Shown here: positions 1 to 9,385 of the stretch, in pieces
Layout of the letters: each line of letters begins with the position of its first letter
Position numbering within the stretch: position 1 is the first letter of the stretch
Assembly: GCA_018623275.1 (NCBI GenBank)
Contig: JAAZVU010000003.1
Coordinates: forward strand, 1 to 39,582
Reading direction: 5' to 3'
DNA: 39,582 nucleotides
Source: Flavobacteriales bacterium
Lineage (GTDB): Bacteria > Bacteroidota > Bacteroidia > Flavobacteriales > Schleiferiaceae
Notes under the pieces: generated by a model
Seen by the model: only the letters and a program-made list of their open reading frames with translations
The model's database searches: none
Told to the model about the DNA's origin: nothing
Made by a program: the position numbers and the translations under genes

Positions 1-1
1 A

Positions 2-1390
2 AAACAATTGGCAATCGCACTTACGGTAGTAGGTGCTATCCTTTGGGTCGTTGGATTTGCCCTAAATGGTTCGTCATCTCACGATGCGGGACACGGTCAC
101 GATGCGCATGCTACTGAAGTGCATGCCGATGCTGGTCATGATACACACGTTGAAGCAGCGCATGCTGACCACGGTCACGACGCACATGCTGAAGCAGCGC
201 ACGACGATCACGGTCACGAGGCACATGCTGAAGAGGCTCACGGTGATCATGATGCGCATGCAGCACATGATGCACACGCTGAGCACGCGGCACACCAAAT
301 TGCAAATCGTCCATGGTCGGCATTGTACGTAGCAGCAATCTTCTTCCTAGGTCTGGGCTTAGGGCAGTTGTTCTTCCTAGGTATTCAATACGTTGCACAA
401 GCTGGTTGGTCAGCGGGCCTATTGAGATTGATGGAAGCACAATCGTTTGCTATCGTAGCACCTTTAATCGTAATTGCAATCATTACATTCCTAGGTTTTG
501 GCCATGTACACCACATGTTCCACTGGATGGTTGAGGGAATTAATGTCCCTGGTCATGAGAACTATGATGCAATTATCGCTGGTAAGCGTGGTTTCCTGAA
601 TCCAATTTTCTTCACTCTTCGTATCCTCATCTACATTGGTGGTTGGATTTGGGCAGCGAAGCTTCTTCGTAAGAATTCATTGCTTTCAGACAACGGCGAT
701 GGTGTAGCGATGTGGAACAAGAACCGTGGAATTGCAGCAGCATTTACAGTATTTTATGCAGTGACATCTTCAACAAGTGCTTGGGATCTTATCATGTCTA
801 TTGACACGCACTGGTTCTCAACGCTATTTGGATGGTACACCTTTGCAGGTATGTTCGTGAGCTCTTTCGCAGCATTGATCTTGTTGACACTTTACTTGAA
901 AGGTCAGGGTCACTTGGAGTGGGTAAACGAAAACCACTTGCACGATTTGGGTAAGTTCATGTTCGCATTCTCAGTATTCTGGACCTACCTATGGTTCTCT
1001 CAGTTCGTACTTATCTGGTACGCAAACATCCCTGAAGAGGTAACTTATTACATGCAGCGTTTTGAGCAATATAAAGTGCCGTTCTTCACTATGTTGGTAT
1101 TGAACTTCATCCTTCCTGTATTGGCTGTTTTAAGCCGACCAGCGAAGCGTGTTCCAGGTACCGTAGTTATGGCTGCTGTATTTGTCCTAGTGGGTCACTA
1201 CATGGACCACTACGTTATGATTATGCCGGGTACGGTAGGTGATCACTATGGCTTTGGTTTGGTAGAATTGGGTCCAATTCTATTCTTCGCCGGATTGTAC
1301 ATCTACGTAGTTCTTTCAGCAGTAGCTAAGGCTCCACTGTTGCACAAGAACCACCCAATGCTAACGGAGTCTAAAAACTTCCATCAATAA
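2..1390 (+). CDS. actF: Alternative complex III quinol:cytochrome c oxidoreductase subunit, ActF-like (5' truncated by window edge)
   Basis: Polytopic membrane protein with ActF-like stretches (GHVHHMFHWMVEGINVPGHENYDAIIAGKRGFLNPIFF), directly upstream of coxB/coxA as in Bacteroidota ACIII-oxidase operons. The track's start at 8 is a TTG in the middle of a TM segment; the frame is open to base 2 (K-Q-L-A-I-A...), so the gene begins upstream of the window. Confidence 0.8.
   Translation, partial: KQLAIALTVVGAILWVVGFALNGSSSHDAGHGHDAHATEVHADAGHDTHVEAAHADHGHDAHAEAAHDDHGHEAHAEEAHGDHDAHAAHDAHAEHAAHQIANRPWSALYVAAIFFLGLGLGQLFFLGIQYVAQAGWSAGLLRLMEAQSFAIVAPLIVIAIITFLGFGHVHHMFHWMVEGINVPGHENYDAIIAGKRGFLNPIFFTLRILIYIGGWIWAAKLLRKNSLLSDNGDGVAMWNKNRGIAAAFTVFYAVTSSTSAWDLIMSIDTHWFSTLFGWYTFAGMFVSSFAALILLTLYLKGQGHLEWVNENHLHDLGKFMFAFSVFWTYLWFSQFVLIWYANIPEEVTYYMQRFEQYKVPFFTMLVLNFILPVLAVLSRPAKRVPGTVVMAAVFVLVGHYMDHYVMIMPGTVGDHYGFGLVELGPILFFAGLYIYVVLSAVAKAPLLHKNHPMLTESKNFHQ
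80..298 (+). other. His-rich low-complexity segment of the ActF-like protein (about 73 aa, 22 His)
   Basis: Read directly: HDAGHGHDAHATEVHADAGHDTHVEAAHADHGHDAHAEAAHDDHGHEAHAEEAHGDHDAHAAHDAHAEHAAHQ. Confidence 0.9.
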
Positions 1391-1409
1391 TTAGAAAAGA
1401 CACTAAATA

Positions 1410-2435
1410 ATGAGTGCAGTTTCAATCATAGTATTAGTTGTTCTAGTCATTCTCACCTTAGTACAGGTGATGAGAATCTCTGAGATTTCTTCTGAAATTC
1501 AGAAAGGTAAAGACAACGATGTAAGTCCAAAAGACAATGACACCCAAGGGCGTCTAATGTTATTGGTAGGCTTCGGTTTCATCATCAGTGTTGTAGTCAT
1601 GTACATCGCTTGGGGAAGACACAGCCTTCCAGAACCATCTTCAGCACATGGTGCAGAGATTGATAGTTTATGGAATCTAAGTATGTTGATCATCAACATC
1701 GTTTTCTTTATTGTACAGCCTATCCTGTTCTACTTCGCGTACAAGTACAGAGGTAAGAAAGGAACCAAAGCTACCTATTATGAGCACAACAACCGTCTGG
1801 AGCTATTCTGGACTATGGTTCCTGCGCTTGCATTGGCAGTATTGATCATTTGGGGTCTGAACGTATGGAGTACCTTAATGATGCCTGAAAATGAGGAAGA
1901 ACCTATTCTTGTTGAAGTATACGCTCAGCAGTTTAATTGGACAGTTCGTTACAGCGGTGGCGATAACGAATTGGGTTATGCTACTGTACATGAAATCGCA
2001 GGTGCGAATATCTTGGGTGTAGATACACAAGACCCTGCTTCTGCAGATGATATCGTAACCAAGGAGCTTCATTTACCTGTAGGAAAGCCCATCCAGTTCG
2101 CATTCCGTTCGCAGGATGTGATTCACTCAGCTTATTTCCCGCACTTCCGTGCACAGATGAACTGTGTTCCTGGTTCGGTGACCAACTTCCAGTTTACTCC
2201 AACTGTTACAACAGCCGAAATTCGTCAGAACAAAGACGTAAAGGCACACGTTGAAGAAGTAAACGAGATTAGAAAGGCCAAGGGCGAAGACGTTTGGGAT
2301 TTCAACTACGTACTCCTTTGTAATAAGATTTGTGGTGCTGCACACTACAACATGCAAATGGACATCATCGTTGAAACTCAAGATGAGTTTGATGCTTGGT
2401 TAAAAGAACAAAAAACCGTCGCTGAGACACTGTAA
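1410..2435 (+). CDS. coxB: Cytochrome c oxidase subunit II
   Basis: Two N-terminal TMs, CuA motif CNKICGAAHYNM, upstream of coxA. Confidence 0.95.
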   Translation: MSAVSIIVLVVLVILTLVQVMRISEISSEIQKGKDNDVSPKDNDTQGRLMLLVGFGFIISVVVMYIAWGRHSLPEPSSAHGAEIDSLWNLSMLIINIVFFIVQPILFYFAYKYRGKKGTKATYYEHNNRLELFWTMVPALALAVLIIWGLNVWSTLMMPENEEEPILVEVYAQQFNWTVRYSGGDNELGYATVHEIAGANILGVDTQDPASADDIVTKELHLPVGKPIQFAFRSQDVIHSAYFPHFRAQMNCVPGSVTNFQFTPTVTTAEIRQNKDVKAHVEEVNEIRKAKGEDVWDFNYVLLCNKICGAAHYNMQMDIIVETQDEFDAWLKEQKTVAETL

Positions 2436-2458
2436 ATAGAAGTAATAAACATTTAGCT

Positions 2459-4261
2459 ATGTCAACTACAACGACAACTGAAAAAAACAATCACTTCCAA
2501 GACCACTTGATGGAGCACCACCACGAGGAGAACTTCTTCACGAAGTACCTCTTCACAATGGACCACAAGATGATTGGTAAGCAGTTTTTGATTACTGGTA
2601 TGTTCATGGGAATCATTGGTGTGATGATGTCAATGCTTTTCCGTTTGGAAATTGCATACCCAGAGCAAAGCTTCCCAATCCTTGAGTTCTTCTTGGGCAA
2701 ATGGGCACCTGACGGTGTGATGGATCCAAACATCTATTTGGCTCTGGTAACTATTCACGGTACCATTATGGTATTCTTCGTATTGACTGCGGGTTTATCA
2801 GGTACATTCTCGAACCTACTTATTCCATTGCAGATCGGTGCCCGTGATATGGCTTCAGGCTTCATGAATGCACTATCCTACTGGTTCTTCTTTGCTAGTT
2901 CTGTGGTAATGGTAACCTCGCTTTTTGTAGAATCAGGTCCTGCGGCTGCGGGTTGGACAGTATACCCACCTCTGTCTGCGCTTCCACAAGCAATGCCGGG
3001 TTCAGGCGCTGGTATGACGCTATGGTTGATTTCAATGACATTGTTCATTGTTTCATCTCTACTTGGTTCATTGAACTATATCGTTACTGTATTGAACATG
3101 CGTACAAAAGGGATGAGCATGACGCGTCTACCATTGACGATCTGGGCATTCTTTGTAACGGCAGTTCTAGGGGTACTTTCATTCCCTGTACTACTTAGTG
3201 CAGCATTGCTTTTGATGTTTGACCGTATGTTGGGTACATCATTCTACTTAAGTGATATCTTCATGGGTGGTGAGGTATTAAGCTACAGCGGTGGTTCTCC
3301 GGTATTGTACCAGCACTTATTCTGGTTCTTGGGACACCCTGAAGTATACATTATCCTACTACCTGCCTTAGGTATCTCATCAGAGGTAATTGCAACGAAC
3401 TCACGCAAGCCGATCTTCGGTTACCGCGCGATGGTAGGTTCAATTTTGGCTATTGCATTCTTGAGCTTCATCGTATGGGGTCACCACATGTTCGTTACTG
3501 GTATGAACCCGTTCCTAGGTTCTGTATTTACCTTTACAACTCTATTGATTGCGATTCCATCAGCAGTTAAGGCGTTCAACTACATCACAACACTATGGAA
3601 AGGGAACATCCAATTCACACCAGCGATGCTTTTCTCTATTGCATTGGTTAGTACGTTCGTTACTGGTGGTTTGACAGGTGTTATTCTTGGTGATAGTGCT
3701 TTGGATATCAACGTTCACGATACCTACTTCGTGGTTGCTCACTTCCACATTGTAATGGGTCTTAGTGCAATCTACGGTATGTTCGCAGGAGTATACCACT
3801 GGTTCCCGAAGATGTACGGCCGTATGATGAACAAATCAATGGGCTATGCACACTTCTGGTTGACCTTCATCACTGCTTACGGTGTGTTCTTCCCAATGCA
3901 CTTCTTAGGTATGGCAGGTCTACCACGTCGTTACTACAGCAACACGGCATTCCCAATGTTCGATAATTTGGCGGACATCAATGTATTGATTACCTACTTT
4001 GCTATCATCGGTGGTGCTGCTCAGCTTATCTTCATCTTTAACTTCTTCTACAGCATTTGGAGAGGTCCTAAGGCGAAGCAGAATCCATGGAGAGGTAACT
4101 CTCTAGAGTGGACAACTCCTGTAGAGCACATCCACGGTAACTGGCCAGGTGATGTACCTGTTGTATACCGTTGGGCATATGATTATTCGAAGCCGGGTGC
4201 AGAAGAGGATTTCGTTCCTCAAAATGTGCCATTGGCAGAAGGAGAGGAGAGCGGTCACTAG
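2459..4261 (+). CDS. coxA: Cytochrome c oxidase subunit I (A1-type, GHPEVY)
   Basis: GHPEVYIILLPALGISSEV, WGHHMFVTGM, HDTYFVVAHFHIVM motifs. Confidence 0.97.
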   Translation: MSTTTTTEKNNHFQDHLMEHHHEENFFTKYLFTMDHKMIGKQFLITGMFMGIIGVMMSMLFRLEIAYPEQSFPILEFFLGKWAPDGVMDPNIYLALVTIHGTIMVFFVLTAGLSGTFSNLLIPLQIGARDMASGFMNALSYWFFFASSVVMVTSLFVESGPAAAGWTVYPPLSALPQAMPGSGAGMTLWLISMTLFIVSSLLGSLNYIVTVLNMRTKGMSMTRLPLTIWAFFVTAVLGVLSFPVLLSAALLLMFDRMLGTSFYLSDIFMGGEVLSYSGGSPVLYQHLFWFLGHPEVYIILLPALGISSEVIATNSRKPIFGYRAMVGSILAIAFLSFIVWGHHMFVTGMNPFLGSVFTFTTLLIAIPSAVKAFNYITTLWKGNIQFTPAMLFSIALVSTFVTGGLTGVILGDSALDINVHDTYFVVAHFHIVMGLSAIYGMFAGVYHWFPKMYGRMMNKSMGYAHFWLTFITAYGVFFPMHFLGMAGLPRRYYSNTAFPMFDNLADINVLITYFAIIGGAAQLIFIFNFFYSIWRGPKAKQNPWRGNSLEWTTPVEHIHGNWPGDVPVVYRWAYDYSKPGAEEDFVPQNVPLAEGEESGH

Positions 4262-4288
4262 ACCCCGTCTCACTTTAAAATATTAGGT

Positions 4289-4317
4289 CCCCTTACCGCG
4301 AGGTAAGGGGATTTTTT
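4289..4317 (+). terminator. Rho-independent terminator after coxA
   Basis: CCCCTTACC-GCGA-GGTAAGGGG followed by ATTTTTT; perfect 9-bp stem. Confidence 0.9.
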
Positions 4318-4335
4318 GTGGTAATTTGTAACCCT

Positions 4336-5364
4336 ATGAACGAACACTTAGATCCTACAGGAGGAAACTTCACGAATACGGAACGTGAGATCGAAAAGAA
4401 GTTGAGGCCATTGAGCTTCGATGACTTTACGGGTCAGGCTGCCGTATTGGAGAACCTTAAGATCTTTGTTGAAGCTGCCAAGATGCGCGACGAAGCGATG
4501 GATCATGTCTTGTTGCACGGTCCGCCGGGATTGGGTAAGACGACCTTAAGTCATATCCTCGCTAACGAGCTCGGTGTTGGAATTAAAGTCACTTCAGGCC
4601 CTGTATTGGATAAGCCTTCTGATCTTGCGGGTCTACTCACGAATCTTGAGCCGAATGATGTGCTATTTATAGATGAGATTCATCGGCTATCTCCCGTGAT
4701 AGAAGAGTACCTATACAGTGCGATGGAGGACTTCAAGATTGATATCATGATCGATTCTGGTCCTAGCGCGAGAAGTGTACAGATCAGTTTGAACCCATTT
4801 ACCCTCATCGGAGCGACTACGCGTTCAGGGCTTTTGACAGCACCGCTGCGTGCACGCTTTGGTATAAATGCAAGGTTGGAATATTACGATGTCGAACTCT
4901 TGAGCACCATCGTTGAGCGCAGTGCAGAAATTCTTGAAGTTCCTGCCGAATATGAAGCCTGTATTCGCGTAGCTTCTCGATCTCGCGGAACACCTCGTAT
5001 AGCTAATGCGCTTCTAAGAAGGGTGCGGGATTTTGCCATGGTCAAAGGGAACGGAACCATTGATGTGGAAATAGCCGAATTTGGCTTGAATGCCTTGAAC
5101 GTGGACAGCAAAGGACTGGATGAGATGGATAATAAAATCCTTACCGTATTGGTCGATAATTTTGCTGGAGGACCCGTTGGGCTCAATACATTGAGCACGG
5201 CCATAGGGGAGCAGGCAGAGACGATTGAAGAGGTATACGAACCGTATTTGATCAAGGAAGGATTCTTACTCAGAACGCCGCGCGGTAGAATGGTTACGGA
5301 AAAGGCCTACAGTCATTTGGGTTTGAATCGTCCACAAAAGGGCAGTACGGGCTCCCTATTCTGA
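4336..5364 (+). CDS. ruvB: Holliday junction branch migration DNA helicase RuvB
   Basis: [29 protein letters not shown] (Walker A), LFIDEIHRL (Walker B), [23 protein letters not shown] at 4336 preferred over the GTG at 4318, which sits against the terminator. Confidence 0.97.
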   Translation: MNEHLDPTGGNFTNTEREIEKKLRPLSFDDFTGQAAVLENLKIFVEAAKMRDEAMDHVLLHGPPGLGKTTLSHILANELGVGIKVTSGPVLDKPSDLAGLLTNLEPNDVLFIDEIHRLSPVIEEYLYSAMEDFKIDIMIDSGPSARSVQISLNPFTLIGATTRSGLLTAPLRARFGINARLEYYDVELLSTIVERSAEILEVPAEYEACIRVASRSRGTPRIANALLRRVRDFAMVKGNGTIDVEIAEFGLNALNVDSKGLDEMDNKILTVLVDNFAGGPVGLNTLSTAIGEQAETIEEVYEPYLIKEGFLLRTPRGRMVTEKAYSHLGLNRPQKGSTGSLF

Positions 5365-6290
5365 TGACGCGGACTGAGGCATCTCAGATTGTAAAACGCC
5401 TTGCCAAGGAGCAAGGCTTTGACGCGTGTGGTATTTCTGCTGCAGGTTTTCTAGAAGAAGAAGCTACAGGATTGGAGAATTGGCTCAAGGCCGGATACCA
5501 CGGTACGATGCGTTGGATGGAGAATCATTTCGATGCTCGTTTGGATCCACGGAAGCTTGTACCAGGTGCGAAATCTGTCATCAGCGTAACGCTGAACTAT
5601 TTCCCAGAAGAAACTCAGGGAAAAGGTACGCCCAAGATTTCTAAATATGCCTACGGCCGCGATTATCACAAGGTGGTTCGTGGTAAGCTCAAGCGTATGT
5701 TGCAAGGCATACAGGCTGAAATAGGTGAGGTAGAAGGTAGAGGATTTGTGGATAGTGCTCCAGTGATGGACCGGGCATGGGCGCGTAAAAGTGGCTTGGG
5801 CTGGATAGGGAAACACAGTCTGTTGCTCAGTAAGGGGGCAGGGAGCTTTTTCTTTATTGGTGCATTGATTGTGGATCTAGAATTGGAACCAGATGGTCCA
5901 ACAACCGATCATTGTGGCACGTGTACTGCATGTATCGATGCTTGTCCAACCGAGGCTATTATCGCACCGACGGTTGTCGATAGTAATAAGTGCATCAGCT
6001 ACTTGACTATAGAATACAAAGAGGCACTTCCAACGGAATATCAGGGGAAAATGGAGGATTGGGTATACGGTTGTGATATCTGCCAGGATGTTTGTCCTTG
6101 GAATCGATTCTCTACGCCCCACCAAGAAAAGGATTTTGACCTACGAACGCCCATTAAAGAGAACGATTGGGAAGCGTGGGAGGAAATCACTCATGAGCTC
6201 TGGGACGAGATCATGAAAGGCTCGGCCATCCGAAGAACGGGCTTCGAAGGATTCAAGAGAAACCTGAGTTTTGCGAAAAAGTCTAGTTGA
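5364..6290 (+). CDS. queG: Epoxyqueuosine reductase QueG
   Basis: CGTCTACIDACPTEAI and CDICQDVCPWN 4Fe-4S motifs; TGATG overlap with ruvB. Confidence 0.95.
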   Translation: MTRTEASQIVKRLAKEQGFDACGISAAGFLEEEATGLENWLKAGYHGTMRWMENHFDARLDPRKLVPGAKSVISVTLNYFPEETQGKGTPKISKYAYGRDYHKVVRGKLKRMLQGIQAEIGEVEGRGFVDSAPVMDRAWARKSGLGWIGKHSLLLSKGAGSFFFIGALIVDLELEPDGPTTDHCGTCTACIDACPTEAIIAPTVVDSNKCISYLTIEYKEALPTEYQGKMEDWVYGCDICQDVCPWNRFSTPHQEKDFDLRTPIKENDWEAWEEITHELWDEIMKGSAIRRTGFEGFKRNLSFAKKSS

Positions 6291-7125
6291 TCGGAGCTTC
6301 CACCACCTGCAGAATGCGGTAGTTATCTGGATTGAATACGTAAACCACAACAGCACTATTGGCCTGAACCCAATCCGTGTTCCAGGCAATGCTGTGTGAC
6401 GAAGTCAACTCATCTCCCGGTACCATAGGACTCACTCCAATTTCTTCGCCCCACGTTGGGGTTACAAAATCGCGAAGAACATTATTGTGGACATATTCAG
6501 CATCGCGAGTGTCATCAGGCATGAGCTGTGGGCTTACAATACCGCTCTCTTTCACCATTACTACGACGTCAAGGTCGTGTAAAATACCTACTTGAGGTAG
6601 TGCGCTAACATCAACATTGAGAGTACCGCTGCTCACTGCCGCCTCGACTTGAAGTTCGACGCGTAAGGTGCTGTCCATGGCCTCAGCGCTTAGTGTAGGC
6701 CAGTTGGAGTAGCTCGACCAGTGCGAGTTGCCTGAAGAAGTCCAATTCTCACGGTTCACCATGCCTACGGGCAGGAAGTTCGTACCAAAGAAATTTTGAA
6801 TATCCTTTCCCTCTTGTGTGGTGAAATCTGTCGGGTAATCTGCATTGGTACCTGTAAAGTTACCGGGACCTGCATGGATGGCAAGACCAATAATTCTGTC
6901 CGCCCCAAAGGCGTCGACCAACGCTTCTATTTCTTTCGAGGCTTTTGGACAGTTTTTACAACGGTGACCGGTGAAGTCCTCAATGAGCACATTTCTGAGC
7001 TGGGCGGTGGATGTGGTGTCCTGTGGACCACCGTTTTTAAACGGCTGGTCGATCACATCACACTGTGTGGTCATGAGGCTTAAAAGAAGCGAAGCAAAAA
7101 GGAATTGGACCGTCTTTCTCATCAT
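6283..7125 (-). CDS. Omp28-related lipoprotein with thioredoxin-like CxxC
   Basis: Signal peptide/lipobox LLLSLMTTQC; DFTGHRCKNCPKASKEIEALVDAFG. ATG at 7125 (MMRKTV) or 7122 preferred over the track start at 7182; its start overlaps the upstream stop. Confidence 0.75.
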   Translation of the reverse strand: MMRKTVQFLFASLLLSLMTTQCDVIDQPFKNGGPQDTTSTAQLRNVLIEDFTGHRCKNCPKASKEIEALVDAFGADRIIGLAIHAGPGNFTGTNADYPTDFTTQEGKDIQNFFGTNFLPVGMVNRENWTSSGNSHWSSYSNWPTLSAEAMDSTLRVELQVEAAVSSGTLNVDVSALPQVGILHDLDVVVMVKESGIVSPQLMPDDTRDAEYVHNNVLRDFVTPTWGEEIGVSPMVPGDELTSSHSIAWNTDWVQANSAVVVYVFNPDNYRILQVVEAPIN

Positions 7126-8813
7126 TAAAAGCTTGTAGTTAGGGAGAAGCTCACACCGTTTGATGGAGGCACAACACGACATACACCACCTACACAGAAG
7201 ATACCGCGCTGTTGGCGCCCATACGAGAGCTGGAAGCGACTAGTGCCTGCGGTATAGACTACAGAAGCCAATGGATAGTGCAGTCTCTGTGCCTCGTCCG
7301 GGTTGCCGTAGTTGTAAATGTCTTGTACACTGAAGAACCAGTGCGGGGCAATGCTGTACTCCGCTAATGCCATAGCCATAGAGCCACGATCGTCTTTGGT
7401 ACTCAGGTGTTGAAATTCCGTGCGTAGGTAATGCTTACGCTTCACCTTGTAGAGGCTTTCCAAAATGAAAATATCCCCGCTCATCAGTTTCTGACCGTCT
7501 GGGTTTAGCAAGATGCTTTCATCGCCCAAACCGTCTTCCAACACGCTTCGGTTGTAAAACAGATTGAGGTACATAGCATTCACTTTGAGTTTCTTATTGA
7601 TCTTCTTGCTCAGGGTCACATTGAAGTCGTGGAAATAGGGAATGTCTCCGCGCATCAAAGGATCGCTGTAGTAGCCTTGAAGTGTTCTCAGGGTATCCAA
7701 AGTAGGATCTACATAATCCTTATCGATGCTTTGTACAACGCTGTAGTTTACACTGAGTAGCGTACCGTATTTACCGCCTAAGGCAGTGTTGCGTTTGAAT
7801 TTGTAGTTCGCCTCTAGTTGAATGCCTTCTTCCCCATTAATCTGCGTAGCATATTGATACAATGCAGGTAGGGCATAGGTGTGTACTTGAGCAGTAGGGC
7901 TTAAGTAGTTTACCAGCATATCTATGGTAGAACCGTTTCGGTCCGTTCTAAAAGACATGTTGTCGATGCGCTTCACGCCGGCAATAATTCCAAGACCGTT
8001 CTTGCTGTAACTCACATTTGCAAGAATACCGTTCCCGTCTTTATAGATGTAGCCGTTATCGGCAGAAGGATCATTAGCCTTGTAGGCATATTCTACTTGC
8101 ATCGCCCAAGGGCCCTTTGAAATTTGCGTTCTAACACCGCCTGCGGCAACGTTCTCGGGCAGCACTAAAAAAGGATCGTTGGCGCGTTGGTATTTACTCA
8201 TATAGCTACCGCCGACAGTCCATCGTAGACCTGCTGAATCTAGTTTAGGGAACAGTTCTTTACTCAGGTTGTACTCTGCATCAATTCCTCTAAGGAGTCC
8301 CGGACTTTTCTCAAAGTAAAAACGCTGACGCCCCATCACTGCTTTCAAGCTTAAGCCGCTTACTGGATTGACTTTAATTCGTACGCCGTCCATAGCGTTA
8401 TCATAGCCTAGGCCACGTTCTTCGTAGGAGCGGAAGACCATACCTGTTCCGAACTGCTCGTAGAAATTCCCGACCGTAACGTCCAATCCATCTTGTTTGA
8501 ATTGTAAGTAGCGGTAGGTGATGCCTTCGCCACGGTACCCCTCAGGAAAACCGAGCATTACATTCTGGTAGTTTTCATAACGTAAGCCCGAAGAAAAGTT
8601 ACCATCGGTGTAGACGAAATTCGCATAACCTTGACCTAGGAATCGTTCGTCTGGATAAAACTCACCAGTAGGGTCAATGCTCTCGTCGCGGAGATATAAC
8701 TGACCGTCCAGCTGGAAGTTTCCGTGAAGTTGGCCGCCAAAAGTGTTTTGATCTTGTGCCAATGCTGGAACAGCGCTTAATGCGAGTGCCCCTAGTACGA
8801 CTAGTTTCTTCAT
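7125..8813 (-). CDS. DUF6029-type outer-membrane beta-barrel protein
   Basis: Signal peptide MKKLVVLGALALSAVPALAQ; alternating aromatic/hydrophobic strands, C-terminal VSFSLTTSF; resembles the Bacteroidota DUF6029 family. Confidence 0.65.
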   Translation of the reverse strand: MKKLVVLGALALSAVPALAQDQNTFGGQLHGNFQLDGQLYLRDESIDPTGEFYPDERFLGQGYANFVYTDGNFSSGLRYENYQNVMLGFPEGYRGEGITYRYLQFKQDGLDVTVGNFYEQFGTGMVFRSYEERGLGYDNAMDGVRIKVNPVSGLSLKAVMGRQRFYFEKSPGLLRGIDAEYNLSKELFPKLDSAGLRWTVGGSYMSKYQRANDPFLVLPENVAAGGVRTQISKGPWAMQVEYAYKANDPSADNGYIYKDGNGILANVSYSKNGLGIIAGVKRIDNMSFRTDRNGSTIDMLVNYLSPTAQVHTYALPALYQYATQINGEEGIQLEANYKFKRNTALGGKYGTLLSVNYSVVQSIDKDYVDPTLDTLRTLQGYYSDPLMRGDIPYFHDFNVTLSKKINKKLKVNAMYLNLFYNRSVLEDGLGDESILLNPDGQKLMSGDIFILESLYKVKRKHYLRTEFQHLSTKDDRGSMAMALAEYSIAPHWFFSVQDIYNYGNPDEAQRLHYPLASVVYTAGTSRFQLSYGRQQRGIFCVGGVCRVVPPSNGVSFSLTTSF

Positions 8814-8816
8814 GAA

Positions 8817-9317
8817 TTAGTGGCTTGGATCGTGACCTGCTGCAACTTCCTCAACAACTTCAGCAAGTTCTTCTTCATCACCAGGAGAGTACCCGCTGTG
8901 TTTCCAAACTACCTCACCTTCTTTGTTTAAAACGAGTGTGAAGGGCACATTGACTATACCAAGGTTACGCTTTAAATCTTGGTTTTCATCTAAGAGTACA
9001 GTGTACTCCCAACCTTGTCCCTGTACCATAGGTGCAACTCGCGCTGAATTACGAGAATCGTCAATACTTACTGCAAGCACTTTGGCGCCTACCTCATCTT
9101 CCAGGTCAATGGCGTAATCCATAAAGGCAGTCAATTCTTTGATGCATGGTTTACACCATGTCGCCCAAAAACTAATAACGGTTGGTCCATCTTCACTAAT
9201 GGCATCTTTGATATCAATGCTTTGACCATCCAAGGTCTTTAGTGTTGTGCTCGGTAGTTCTTGTGCGCTAAGCTGGAATAGACCGAAAAAGGCGATTGCG
9301 GTAAGAAGTTGTTTCAT
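8817..9317 (-). CDS. TlpA-family thioredoxin-like protein
   Basis: Signal peptide, SFWATWCKPCIKEL active site, VPFTLVLNKEG cis-Pro region. Confidence 0.92.
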   Translation of the reverse strand: MKQLLTAIAFFGLFQLSAQELPSTTLKTLDGQSIDIKDAISEDGPTVISFWATWCKPCIKELTAFMDYAIDLEDEVGAKVLAVSIDDSRNSARVAPMVQGQGWEYTVLLDENQDLKRNLGIVNVPFTLVLNKEGEVVWKHSGYSPGDEEELAEVVEEVAAGHDPSH

Positions 9318-9334
9318 GTTCTCTAGGGTATATC

Positions 9335-9365
9335 AAAAAAAACGGGGAGCCTTCCGGCCCCCCGT
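9335..9365 (-). terminator. Minus-strand intrinsic terminator after the Omp28/T9SS gene
   Basis: On the minus strand: ACGGGGGGCC-GGAA-GGCTCCCCGT followed by T8; 10-bp stem with one G-T wobble. Confidence 0.85.
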
Positions 9366-9385
9366 AAAAATAACATATTTAATGC

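Noticed and set aside
74-440. Overlapping ORFs (66..332 +, 74..298 -, 111..440 -) with Met/His/Arg-rich translations
   Set aside because: Frame and antisense shadows of the His-rich repeat in the ActF-like gene; composition is an artefact of GCAC/CATG-rich codons.
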